Part shown: piece after piece, positions 34,917-41,750 of the stretch
How the letters are laid out: each line of letters begins with the position of its first letter
Numbering within the stretch: position 1 is the first letter of the stretch
Origin: an uncultured Gemmatimonadales bacterium
GTDB taxonomy: Bacteria > Gemmatimonadota > Gemmatimonadetes > Longimicrobiales > Gaopeijiaceae
Length of the DNA: 41,750 bases
Reading direction: 5' to 3'
Assembly: GCA_937919655.1 (NCBI GenBank)
Contig: CALFPJ010000006.1
Location: forward strand, 1-41,750
Translations under genes and position numbers: made by a program
Notes under the pieces: model-generated
The model's input: only the letters and a program-made list of their open reading frames with translations
The model's database searches: none
What the model was told of the DNA's origin: nothing

Positions 34917-35429
34917 TCAGTCGTGACTGCCTGGGTCCACCGGCCCGAAGGGTGACACGAGCGGGAGCACTTTGGCGGTAGCGTCCGCAGCGTAGATGCC
35001 TGCGCCTACCAGTGCTGTGCCCAGCCAAAACACGCACACGGCGGCCCCGAATGGGTCACGCTGCTTGAAGAGCAGGTAGATCCCTGCTGCCGCGGGAATG
35101 CCGAGCTCGAAAATCGTGCCACCGGCGATAGAAAGAAACCGGTTCCCAAACCACACGAACGCCGCGTGGTCGGCCTCGTGGAACCCCAAGTTGAGGCCTG
35201 AGAATATGGAGCTGTACATTGGGTCGGCGAGGTGCTGCTTCAGGATCCATGCGAGGATCAAGAGCAGGGGCGCTCGGAAGAACCACTTCTGTCCGGCCAC
35301 GCGTGCGGTCACCCAGGGTCGCACCGCACCGAACCCGGAGGCCGGTGTAACCGGCCCCTGAGTCGCAGAGGGCGGCGTTTGCGAACCAGGCTTCTCAGCG
35401 CGTGCCGAGCGGAACGGATTCGTCTCCAT
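34917..35429 (-). CDS. hypothetical membrane protein, 170 residues
   Basis: Residues about 1-45 are hydrophilic (Pro/Ser/Ala-rich). Then come hydrophobic segments FFRAPLLLILAWIL, RFLSIAGGTIFELGIPAAAG and AAVCVFWLGTALVGAGIYAA, giving about four membrane helices. Between them is NLGFHEADHAAFVWFGN with clustered His, Glu and Asp, which could bind a metal. I do not recognise the family. It is divergent from the SDR gene at 35516 with 86 bases between, so a shared regulatory region is likely. Confidence 0.7.
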   Translation of the reverse strand: METNPFRSARAEKPGSQTPPSATQGPVTPASGFGAVRPWVTARVAGQKWFFRAPLLLILAWILKQHLADPMYSSIFSGLNLGFHEADHAAFVWFGNRFLSIAGGTIFELGIPAAAGIYLLFKQRDPFGAAVCVFWLGTALVGAGIYAADATAKVLPLVSPFGPVDPGSHD

Positions 35430-35515
35430 GGCGCGACGCTACCGGAGACGCTCGGGCGCCGTCAAGGCGAGTCACGAGGCATTGGTGCTCCCTGTCTGAG
35501 AGGCTAGCGTCCAGT

Positions 35516-36280
35516 ATGACTAAGGTCGCGTTCGTCACCGGTGGGTCGTCTGGCTTTGGGCGAGGGTTCGCCCTTGGGCTCGCGCGTGAAGGTTATCGCG
35601 TAGCGGTCGTTGCACGCCGACGGGCGAGCCTCGACGACGTCGCCGATGAAATCCGAGCGGGGGGCGGTTCAGCCCTCGTTTGTTGTTGTGACGTCACTGA
35701 CCCCGATCAGGTGCGGGAGGCTATCGCCCGGACGGAGGCCGAGTTCGGTCCGGTGGACCTCCTGATCGCGAATGCCGGCGCTAGCGCAATGACCAGGCCC
35801 GAGCAGCTGGACGCCAGCGACGTGGTTGCGCTGATGAGCGTCAATTTTTTTGGAGTGCTCTACGCGGTCGAGGGGGTGCTCCCGAGTATGCTCGAACGGG
35901 GCAGGGGTCACATCGTGGCCATCGGGAGTTTGGCGGGATATGGGGGCCTCCCGTTGACCGCTGCTTATTCGGCGAGCAAAGGCGCGCTCCACAACTTTAT
36001 GGAGAGCCTTCGCGTCGACCTTCGAAGGACAGGAGTCGACGTTACGATGATCACTCCGGGCTACGTGCACTCTGAGTTCACGGCTAAGAACAAGCATTCT
36101 ATGCCGTTGGTGGTCGAGCTGGACGACGCGGTGGCGCGAATGCTCCGAGCGATCCACGCGCGAAAACGCCACTACATGTTCCCGTGGCAGTTGGCCACGC
36201 TGGTGTGGATGGGCCAGGTGTTCCCGTCGGCGGTATACGACTGGGTTGTATCCAGGCATCGCCGCGACAAGCACGAATAG
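35516..36280 (+). CDS. short-chain dehydrogenase/reductase
   Basis: The 254-residue NAD(P)-dependent oxidoreductase is of the classical SDR type. The cofactor motif is VTGGSSGFGRGFALGLA; NAGAS is present; the catalytic Ser lies in AIGSLAGYGG and Tyr/Lys in YSASK. The substrate loop and the C-terminal WMGQVFPSAVYDWVVSRH are like those of acyl/retinol-type SDRs, but the substrate is unknown. ATG 35516 is chosen because the Rossmann strand begins right after it. Confidence 0.9.
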   Translation: MTKVAFVTGGSSGFGRGFALGLAREGYRVAVVARRRASLDDVADEIRAGGGSALVCCCDVTDPDQVREAIARTEAEFGPVDLLIANAGASAMTRPEQLDASDVVALMSVNFFGVLYAVEGVLPSMLERGRGHIVAIGSLAGYGGLPLTAAYSASKGALHNFMESLRVDLRRTGVDVTMITPGYVHSEFTAKNKHSMPLVVELDDAVARMLRAIHARKRHYMFPWQLATLVWMGQVFPSAVYDWVVSRHRRDKHE

Positions 36281-36362
36281 TATGCCCGCTGCATTTCCCA
36301 GTGTGGTGCCTGGCGTCTATCTTGGCAGACGAGAAGAACACACGACGTATCGAGGCGGACTG

Positions 36363-36881
36363 ATGACTGATCGCGCGGGCACGATCCTGAGCGGTAAAAG
36401 AGGGCGAATGGAGCGTACGTTGGGCAGGGAACTCCTGCCGCCGGTGATGGGCCCAAGTGGACCATTATCACAGCGCGTGCGGTCGTTCCTGGCCGAAGAA
36501 GCGGAAGACCTCTACTGGAATGAGCTCGAGTGGGAGAACATTACAGACGAAGAGGCTATGGAGGGCGGTCCGCTTACCGAACTCGCCTTCCCCGGCTTTT
36601 TGGCGTTCATTCGCGGGTTGTTGTTGCGTGAGGTTATGCCCGATTCGCTCGCACCCGCGAGCCCGCGGCCCGAGGTCGTCGAAGATGTTCTCGCCTTTCT
36701 CTGCGCGAGGGTCGTCGAATTAGGGGACGCCCTCTCCGCCGAGGGGAACGACGATGCCGACGCGCAACAGGCCGAGATGGAGATGACCAGCCGCCTCGTC
36801 GAGTTGGTGCTGTACCGTTATCACGAGCTCGCTCTTGATGACGTCGAGCGTATCGAGGCGGAGCGGCGCGCGGGGCCCTGA
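36363..36881 (+). CDS. acidic hypothetical protein
   Basis: The 172-residue protein is helical and acidic with no recognised family. Parts that look conserved by composition are PLSQRVRSFLAEEAEDLYWN, TELAFPGFLAFIRGLLLREV and MTSRLVELVLYRYHELALDD. An ATG at 36282 also exists in frame but lacks a ribosome site; ATG 36363 has GAGGCGG upstream. It lies 27 bases ahead of the phosphodiesterase gene. Function is unknown. Confidence 0.65.
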   Translation: MTDRAGTILSGKRGRMERTLGRELLPPVMGPSGPLSQRVRSFLAEEAEDLYWNELEWENITDEEAMEGGPLTELAFPGFLAFIRGLLLREVMPDSLAPASPRPEVVEDVLAFLCARVVELGDALSAEGNDDADAQQAEMEMTSRLVELVLYRYHELALDDVERIEAERRAGP

Positions 36882-36908
36882 CTTCGCGATGACTCCGCGT
36901 ATGAGCTG

Positions 36909-37748
36909 ATGGGACGCCTTCTTCGTCCGGGTCGGGCCTATCTTTCCGGGGCCCCCATGCTTGTCGCGCATCGCGGCGGCTCTCGACTCGCACCAGAAAA
37001 CACCATGGCTGCGTTTGTGCGGGCCGTGGATTGGTGGGGTGCAGACATGCTCGAACTCGACGTGAGGCTCACGCGGGACGGCCACGTTGTCGTGATTCAC
37101 GACGGGACGGTAGATCGCACGACGGACGGCTCTGGTCCGGTCAGCGCGCTGACGCTTGATGAGCTGCAGTCACTCGACGCCGGGCACCACTTCGTGAGCC
37201 CGTCCGGAGAAAAGTCCTTCCGAGCGACCGGTGTCAGGGTGCCGACCTTCGCTGAAGTGATGGATGCCTTCCCGGGCGTACGTATCAACGTGGAAGCCAA
37301 GGAGCCGCAGGTAGCCCGGCCGCTCGTCGACCTCATCGAGGATCGAGGGGCACAGGCCCGGACGCTGGTCGCGGCCGAGTTCGAACGCTCTCGTGTGGAC
37401 GTCTGCGGTTATCGCGGCCCCTGGGGCGCCAGCCGGCATCACATTCTTGGGTTTTCGCTGACGCACCGACTTCCTAGGGGTGGGCCGTACACGCCCGGCG
37501 CCGACATCCTCCAGGTGCCCGAAAAATGGAAGGGCTTCCGGATCGTCTCGCCGCGCTTCATTCGAGAAGCGCAGGCCCGCAACCTGCCCGTTCACGTGTG
37601 GACAATCGACGATCCGGCGGACATGCGTCGCCTCATCGAGTGGGGCGTTGACGGCATTCAGAGCGATCGTCCAGACTTGTTGGCTCAGGTGTTGACCGAG
37701 ATGGTGGGACGGCCGCCGGCGCAGGGGCCTGGCCCTGTCGCTCCGTGA
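36909..37748 (+). CDS. glycerophosphodiester phosphodiesterase
   Basis: The 279-residue GDPD-family enzyme hydrolyses glycerophosphodiesters to glycerol-3-phosphate and an alcohol. Motifs: AHRGGSRLAPENTMAAF (HRG and PEN), ELDVRLTRDGHVVVIHD (metal-binding ExD and catalytic HD), VDRTTDG, NVEAKEP and, near the end, HVWTIDDPADMRRLIEWGVD with GIQSDRPD. No signal peptide, so it is cytoplasmic. The TGA overlaps the tilS GTG by four bases. Confidence 0.93.
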   Translation: MGRLLRPGRAYLSGAPMLVAHRGGSRLAPENTMAAFVRAVDWWGADMLELDVRLTRDGHVVVIHDGTVDRTTDGSGPVSALTLDELQSLDAGHHFVSPSGEKSFRATGVRVPTFAEVMDAFPGVRINVEAKEPQVARPLVDLIEDRGAQARTLVAAEFERSRVDVCGYRGPWGASRHHILGFSLTHRLPRGGPYTPGADILQVPEKWKGFRIVSPRFIREAQARNLPVHVWTIDDPADMRRLIEWGVDGIQSDRPDLLAQVLTEMVGRPPAQGPGPVAP

Positions 37749-39109
37749 GATCGCCTGACCCCGGGCTCAGCGTGCGATTCCGGGAAGTCGTAAAGGGGCA
37801 AGCCCAGCACGTGGGCACCGGCCCTCTTGTCGTTGCCGTGTCAGGTGGCATGGACTCGACCGCACTCCTGCATCTCCTCCGCTTCACCCCTGGTCTTCCC
37901 TCACTTGCCCTGAACGTGATTCACGTCGACCACGGTCTCCGTGGCACGTCGGCACGCGACGCGGAGTGGGTGGCCGGCCTTTGCAGGGCCTGGGACCTGC
38001 CGCTCAGCGTGGTGCGCGCGGAAGGTCTTCGTGCTTCTGAGGAGGTCGCCCGCGACGCACGTTACGCGGCGTTGGCGTTGGCGCGGCAGTCGGCGGGGGC
38101 TCAATGGGTTGCGCTTGGGCATCATGCCGATGACCAAGCAGAGACCGTGCTGCAAAGGGCCGTGCGAGGGGCAGGGCTCCAGGGCATCTCGGGCATGGCC
38201 GCCTTCCGCAAGCCTGGAATCTGGAGGCCGCTGCTGACGTTCTGGAGGGCCGAGCTTCTCGAATATGCGAGGGCGGTCGGACTGACGTGGCTTGATGACG
38301 AGTCGAACCAAGACGCTCGCTTCACGCGCAACGCGATCCGGTTGACGATCCTTCCCGCGCTTGAGGCTTTGGTGGCGCCAGGGGCTCGAGGGGCCCTCGT
38401 GCGATTGGCCGACCTGGCCAGAGAGGCGGAAGACGGCTGGGCACAGGCGCTTCCTTTGTTGATGTCGCAGCTAGCGGTTCAGGAGGGCTCTGGAGAGACG
38501 ACCCTGGATGCGGACGCGTTTATGGCCCTACCCACCCTGGTGCAGATCCGGGTGACGAGGGCTGTGTGCGACGGTCTGGGATTCCCACTCGACAAAACCG
38601 GAACCCAACTCGCCGCTGAGTTTATTAGCGGCGCTAAGAGCGGCAGGGGCGTGGCTCTGACCGGCGGTGTGCGGCTGCGGCGGGACCTCGCACGCTTTGC
38701 GTTCTGTGCGCCGGCTGTCGTCGAGGGAGATGTCGCGGTGAGCATTCCTGGCGGCCAAGCGGGGTCAGGTATCGCCCGACTCGGCGGTCGCTTCTTGCGA
38801 GTCGAATGGAAGGACGGAGGCGCGAATCAGAACGGTGTGGGCTTTACAGTCGTCGGTCCGCGTTTTCCGCTTACGGTCCGGGCCAGCCAGCCGGGCGATC
38901 GCATTGAATTGCCCTACGGGACGAAGAAACTGAAGAAGCTCTATTTGGAATCGCGGGTGCCTGAACCGAAAAGGGGGCGACTCCCCGTATTGGTAGACGC
39001 AAAAGGCCGAGTGTTGTGGATTCCAGGGATCGCAGAGGCTGTGGCAGACGCTTCGTCGACGGGCGGCGAATCACTCGAAATCAAAGTTGACGATGCCGTT
39101 ACTGACTGA
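37745..39109 (+). CDS. tilS: tRNA(Ile)-lysidine synthase TilS
   Basis: The 454-residue enzyme adds lysidine to the CAT anticodon of tRNA-Ile2. The PP-loop AVSGGMDSTALLHLL is at about residues 31-45, then HVDHGLRG, ALGHHADDQAETVLQRAVRG, and the substrate region WLDDESNQDARFTRNAIR. C-terminal TilS domains follow (RASQPGDRIELPYGTKKLKK). The set tilS-hpt-ftsH is conserved in many bacteria. Its 3' end overlaps hpt by 17 bases. A CAT tRNA is encoded at 31573. Confidence 0.96.
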   Translation: MRSPDPGLSVRFREVVKGQAQHVGTGPLVVAVSGGMDSTALLHLLRFTPGLPSLALNVIHVDHGLRGTSARDAEWVAGLCRAWDLPLSVVRAEGLRASEEVARDARYAALALARQSAGAQWVALGHHADDQAETVLQRAVRGAGLQGISGMAAFRKPGIWRPLLTFWRAELLEYARAVGLTWLDDESNQDARFTRNAIRLTILPALEALVAPGARGALVRLADLAREAEDGWAQALPLLMSQLAVQEGSGETTLDADAFMALPTLVQIRVTRAVCDGLGFPLDKTGTQLAAEFISGAKSGRGVALTGGVRLRRDLARFAFCAPAVVEGDVAVSIPGGQAGSGIARLGGRFLRVEWKDGGANQNGVGFTVVGPRFPLTVRASQPGDRIELPYGTKKLKKLYLESRVPEPKRGRLPVLVDAKGRVLWIPGIAEAVADASSTGGESLEIKVDDAVTD

Positions 39110-39641
39110 AGACACACAGCTCGGAGGCCAAAAGGTTGAGCGCGTTGTGTTCACTTCAGAGGTGATCCAACAGCGAACCGCTGAATTGGGCCGAGAAATA
39201 AGCGCTGCCTATTCGGCGTCGGACAGGCTCCTCGTGTTGGGCCTCCTGAAGGGGTCGTTCTTGTTCATGGCCGACCTCGTACGGGCCATCCAATTGCCGT
39301 TGCACGTCGATTTCATGGTGGCGTCGAGCTACGGCGACGACAAGAAATCGAATGGCGACGTCCGCCTACTGTACGATGCGGCGGCTTCTTTGAAGGACCG
39401 GAGCGTCCTTCTCGTAGAAGACATCGTCGATAGCGGACACACCCTCGGGCGCTTGATTCCACGCCTCCAGGCACGGGGGCCGAGCAGCTTGGAGGTATGC
39501 GCCTTGCTTCACAAGCGACTGGTCGAGTTGGAACCTCCGGCCCGTTGGGTCGGATTTGATGCACCTAACGAGTTCCTTGTGGGGTATGGGCTCGACTACG
39601 CCGAAGACTTTCGCCATTTGCCATATATTGCGAGCCTGTAG
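39093..39641 (+). CDS. hpt: hypoxanthine-guanine phosphoribosyltransferase
   Basis: The 182-residue purine-salvage enzyme transfers the phosphoribosyl group of PRPP to hypoxanthine or guanine. The PRPP loop is VLLVEDIVDSGHTL; LLKGSFLFMADLVRAI and VDFMVASSYGD are also typical, and the ending LDYAEDFRHLPYI is the family C-terminus. The ATG at 39093 lies within the end of tilS. Confidence 0.95.
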   Translation: MPLLTEDTQLGGQKVERVVFTSEVIQQRTAELGREISAAYSASDRLLVLGLLKGSFLFMADLVRAIQLPLHVDFMVASSYGDDKKSNGDVRLLYDAAASLKDRSVLLVEDIVDSGHTLGRLIPRLQARGPSSLEVCALLHKRLVELEPPARWVGFDAPNEFLVGYGLDYAEDFRHLPYIASL

Positions 39642-39683
39642 CACTAACCAGGGCCACTCGGTCTCGCGAGAGTGAAGAATTAT

Positions 39684-41711
39684 ATGTCTGAAGATCCTAT
39701 CCGTCCTAAGGACGACAACCGCCTAGGCCGCCTCTCCAAGAACACCGCGTTCTTGATGATGATGGTCTTGATGCTGCTCTTGGCGGTTCAGTTTGTGAGG
39801 GGCGAGGAAGAAACGATCGAAGAGATCACGTTCACTGAGTTCAGGAGTCAATTGAGCTCGGGGAACATCCATGAAGTCACCGTCATCGACCGAAAGATCG
39901 AAGGTGAGCTACGCGCGCCGTCGGCGAATCAGAACGGGGAGTTCATCAAGTTCGGCGTGACGCTGCCGGGTGACCTGACCGACGGCCTTCTCGCCGACCT
40001 AGAGGCCGGGGACGTCATCGTGAAGGCCGAGACGGCGGAACCGGGTTGGGGGACCTTCCTGATCACCGCGCTTCCATGGCTCCTCTTCATCGCGTTCTGG
40101 ATCTGGATCTTCCGAACCATGCAGGGTGGGGGAAACAAGGCGTTCCAATTCGGGCGGTCGAAGGCGAAGATGATCTCGCCGGACACGCCTAAGGTCACGT
40201 TTGCCGACGTAGCCGGAGCGGACGAGGCCAAGCAGGAACTCCAAGAGATCATCGAGTTCCTTAAAGACCCGGCGAAGTTCTCGCGGCTCGGCGGCAGGTT
40301 GCCTAAGGGGGTGCTCCTGGTGGGCCCTCCAGGCACAGGGAAGACGCTGCTCGCCAGAGCCGTGGCCGGTGAGGCTGCACGCCCCTTCTTCCAGATGTCC
40401 GGCTCCGACTTCGTCGAGATGTTTGTCGGCGTCGGCGCGTCGAGAGTGCGCGACCTATTTGAGCAAGGAAAGGCGCACGCGCCGTGCATCATTTTCGTGG
40501 ACGAGATCGACGCCGTGGGTCGCCATCGTGGCGCCGGCCTCGGCGGTGGCCACGACGAGCGCGAGCAGACGTTGAACGCGCTCCTGGTTGAGATGGACGG
40601 CTTCGAGTCCAACGAAGGTGTCATTCTGCTCGCCGCGACAAACCGACCCGACGTCCTCGACCCCGCGCTTTTGAGGCCGGGTCGTTTCGACCGCCAGGTC
40701 GTGGTCGACATGCCTGATGTGAAGGGTCGCGAAGGCATTCTGCGTGTACATGCCAAGAAGCTTCCGCTGGCGGATGACGTCGAGTTGTCGGTCGTTGCGC
40801 GGGGCACACCGGGCATGAGCGGCGCAGATTTGGAGAACGTCTGTAATGAAGCCGCTCTCCTGGCCGCGCGCCGCAATGCCGACAAGGTCGCCATGTCGGA
40901 CTTCGAACAAGCGAAGGACAAGATTATGCTGGGCACGGAGCGCCGCAGTCTGGTGCTCACGGAAGAAGAGCGAACGCTCACGGCGTATCACGAGGCCGGT
41001 CACGTGGTGATCGGGCTCAAGGTCCCGGGGCTTGATCCTGTTCATAAGGTCTCGATCGTGCCGCGAGGACGTGCGCTGGGCATCACCGCGAGTCTGCCGA
41101 AAGAAGATCGGCATTCGTATAAGAAAGAGTGGCTCGAAGGACAGCTTGCCATGCTATTCGGGGGTCGTGTCGCCGAAGAAATGATCTTTGGTCCCGAATC
41201 AGTGACGACAGGAGCGGGCAACGACATCGAGCGTGCTACGGTTATGGCGCGGCGTATGGTGACGACGTTCGGGATGAGCGAGGTGATTGGGCTCGTCGCG
41301 ATCGGAGACTCGGAACAGGAGGTGTTCCTGGGGCGCGAGATCATGCAACGACGTGGGGTTTCTGAGCACACTGCTCGCTTGGTGGACCAAGAAATTAAGC
41401 GCATGATAGACGACGCTCACGAGCGGGCGCGGAAAGTATTGGAGGAACACAAGGATCTGCTTGAGGATTTTGCTCAAGCGCTACTTGAACGAGAGACGCT
41501 CGACCGCACGGAGATTGAGATCCTCGCTCGTGGTGAGAAGCTCCCGCCGCTCGCGGGGCTCGAAGACGAGCCTTTGACGCTGGCGGGGTCGAAGCGCCCC
41601 GCGATTGCCGACAAGTCGGCTCATCCCTTAGGAATCATGGGCGGTGAAGGGCCGCTTCCGGGGCCGGCGCCTGGGTATCATGACCGAGATGGAGAGCTAG
41701 AAGGCTGTTGA
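39684..41711 (+). CDS. ftsH: ATP-dependent zinc metalloprotease FtsH
   Basis: The 675-residue membrane AAA+ protease has two N-terminal membrane spans ([15 protein letters not shown] and [19 protein letters not shown]). The AAA+ module shows Walker A GPPGTGKT (residues about 214-221), Walker [12 protein letters not shown] and the arginine-finger region [12 protein letters not shown]. The zinc protease site is HEAGH (about 436-440). It degrades misfolded membrane proteins and regulators such as LpxC. A GTG at 39672 would add four residues. The last residues and the stop codon (ELEGC, TGA 41709-41711) lie inside the dispersed repeat, so the native C-terminus was probably altered. Confidence 0.97.
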   Translation: MSEDPIRPKDDNRLGRLSKNTAFLMMMVLMLLLAVQFVRGEEETIEEITFTEFRSQLSSGNIHEVTVIDRKIEGELRAPSANQNGEFIKFGVTLPGDLTDGLLADLEAGDVIVKAETAEPGWGTFLITALPWLLFIAFWIWIFRTMQGGGNKAFQFGRSKAKMISPDTPKVTFADVAGADEAKQELQEIIEFLKDPAKFSRLGGRLPKGVLLVGPPGTGKTLLARAVAGEAARPFFQMSGSDFVEMFVGVGASRVRDLFEQGKAHAPCIIFVDEIDAVGRHRGAGLGGGHDEREQTLNALLVEMDGFESNEGVILLAATNRPDVLDPALLRPGRFDRQVVVDMPDVKGREGILRVHAKKLPLADDVELSVVARGTPGMSGADLENVCNEAALLAARRNADKVAMSDFEQAKDKIMLGTERRSLVLTEEERTLTAYHEAGHVVIGLKVPGLDPVHKVSIVPRGRALGITASLPKEDRHSYKKEWLEGQLAMLFGGRVAEEMIFGPESVTTGAGNDIERATVMARRMVTTFGMSEVIGLVAIGDSEQEVFLGREIMQRRGVSEHTARLVDQEIKRMIDDAHERARKVLEEHKDLLEDFAQALLERETLDRTEIEILARGEKLPPLAGLEDEPLTLAGSKRPAIADKSAHPLGIMGGEGPLPGPAPGYHDRDGELEGC

Positions 41712-41750
41712 AGAAGTACAGCGGCCCGCGTTACGGTGCCACGGCCCCAG
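41697..41750 (+). repeat. dispersed 3'-end repeat, copy 3 (continues past the window)
   Basis: Bases 41697-41719 are identical to 23908-23930, and AGCGGCCCGCG continues the match with copy 1. It begins inside the last codons of ftsH and supplies its TGA. The element goes on beyond the window edge, so full length and any second end cannot be seen. Confidence 0.65.

Noticed and set aside
39929..40981. 350-codon minus-strand frame inside ftsH
   Set aside because: Antisense of the AAA+ domain, Ser/Arg-rich with no domain pattern.

Overview
The window reads as a GC-rich (roughly 60-65 % by eye) bacterial chromosome segment that is mostly housekeeping genes, packed tightly with many 1-4 base stop/start overlaps. 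There is no 16S gene. The gene set (Rex, a Minf_1886-type protein, a COG1579 coiled-coil zinc ribbon beside dnaG, an anti-sigma partner-switching trio, and several small unknown proteins) would fit a Gemmatimonadota-like or neighbouring free-living lineage. That placement is inference only.

Region by region. 1-219 holds a MITE-like 25-bp perfect inverted repeat downstream of a minus-strand winged-helix-like hypothetical gene (220-645). 854-10628 is a plus-strand run: HIT hydrolase, YqeY, MutS2, DnaG, coiled-coil zinc ribbon, RecJ, RsmD, CoaD, Pta. From mutS2 to coaD each gene overlaps the next by 4 bases. 10755-13147 is a three-gene partner switch: STAS anti-sigma antagonist, RsbW-like kinase, GAF-PP2C phosphatase. 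RsmA follows, then a perfect Rex operator (13969-13986), Rex, a DnaQ-type exonuclease with an N-terminal winged-helix-like region, and a metallo-beta-lactamase-fold hydrolase.

16566-22640 is a catabolic block: thiolase, biotin transporter BioY, a CPBP membrane protease, 3-hydroxyacyl-CoA dehydrogenase, acyl-CoA dehydrogenase and leucine-type dehydrogenase. It fits short- or branched-chain acyl-CoA and amino-acid degradation. GlyA, the Minf_1886 protein, a small zinc ribbon, NnrD/NnrE, ThiL, PlsC, enolase and an FtsB/DivIC-like protein follow to 29766. A 161-bp hairpin element with near-identical ends flanked by CTAG sits between thiolase and bioY.

29776-31422 is a minus-strand pair (slipin plus a two-TM unknown). 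It is divergent from a CAT-anticodon tRNA that has a clear intrinsic terminator. 31704-35429 is the accessory-looking part: a divergent methyltransferase with a doubtful start, a membrane-protein gene broken by one in-frame TGA, a secreted beta-rich protein and two minus-strand unknowns. 35516-41711 is plus strand again: SDR oxidoreductase, an acidic unknown, glycerophosphodiester phosphodiesterase, then the classical tilS-hpt-ftsH set.

The clearest unexplained signals are: the Rex operator with a possible leaderless rex start; the CTAG-flanked hairpin element; a dispersed repeat that begins right after, or runs across, the stop codons of three genes (it supplies the ftsH stop); the TGA-interrupted gene; the terminal inverted repeat at the window start; and three consecutive hairpins between two small genes. 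I did not find a clearly novel multi-gene defence or biosynthetic system.
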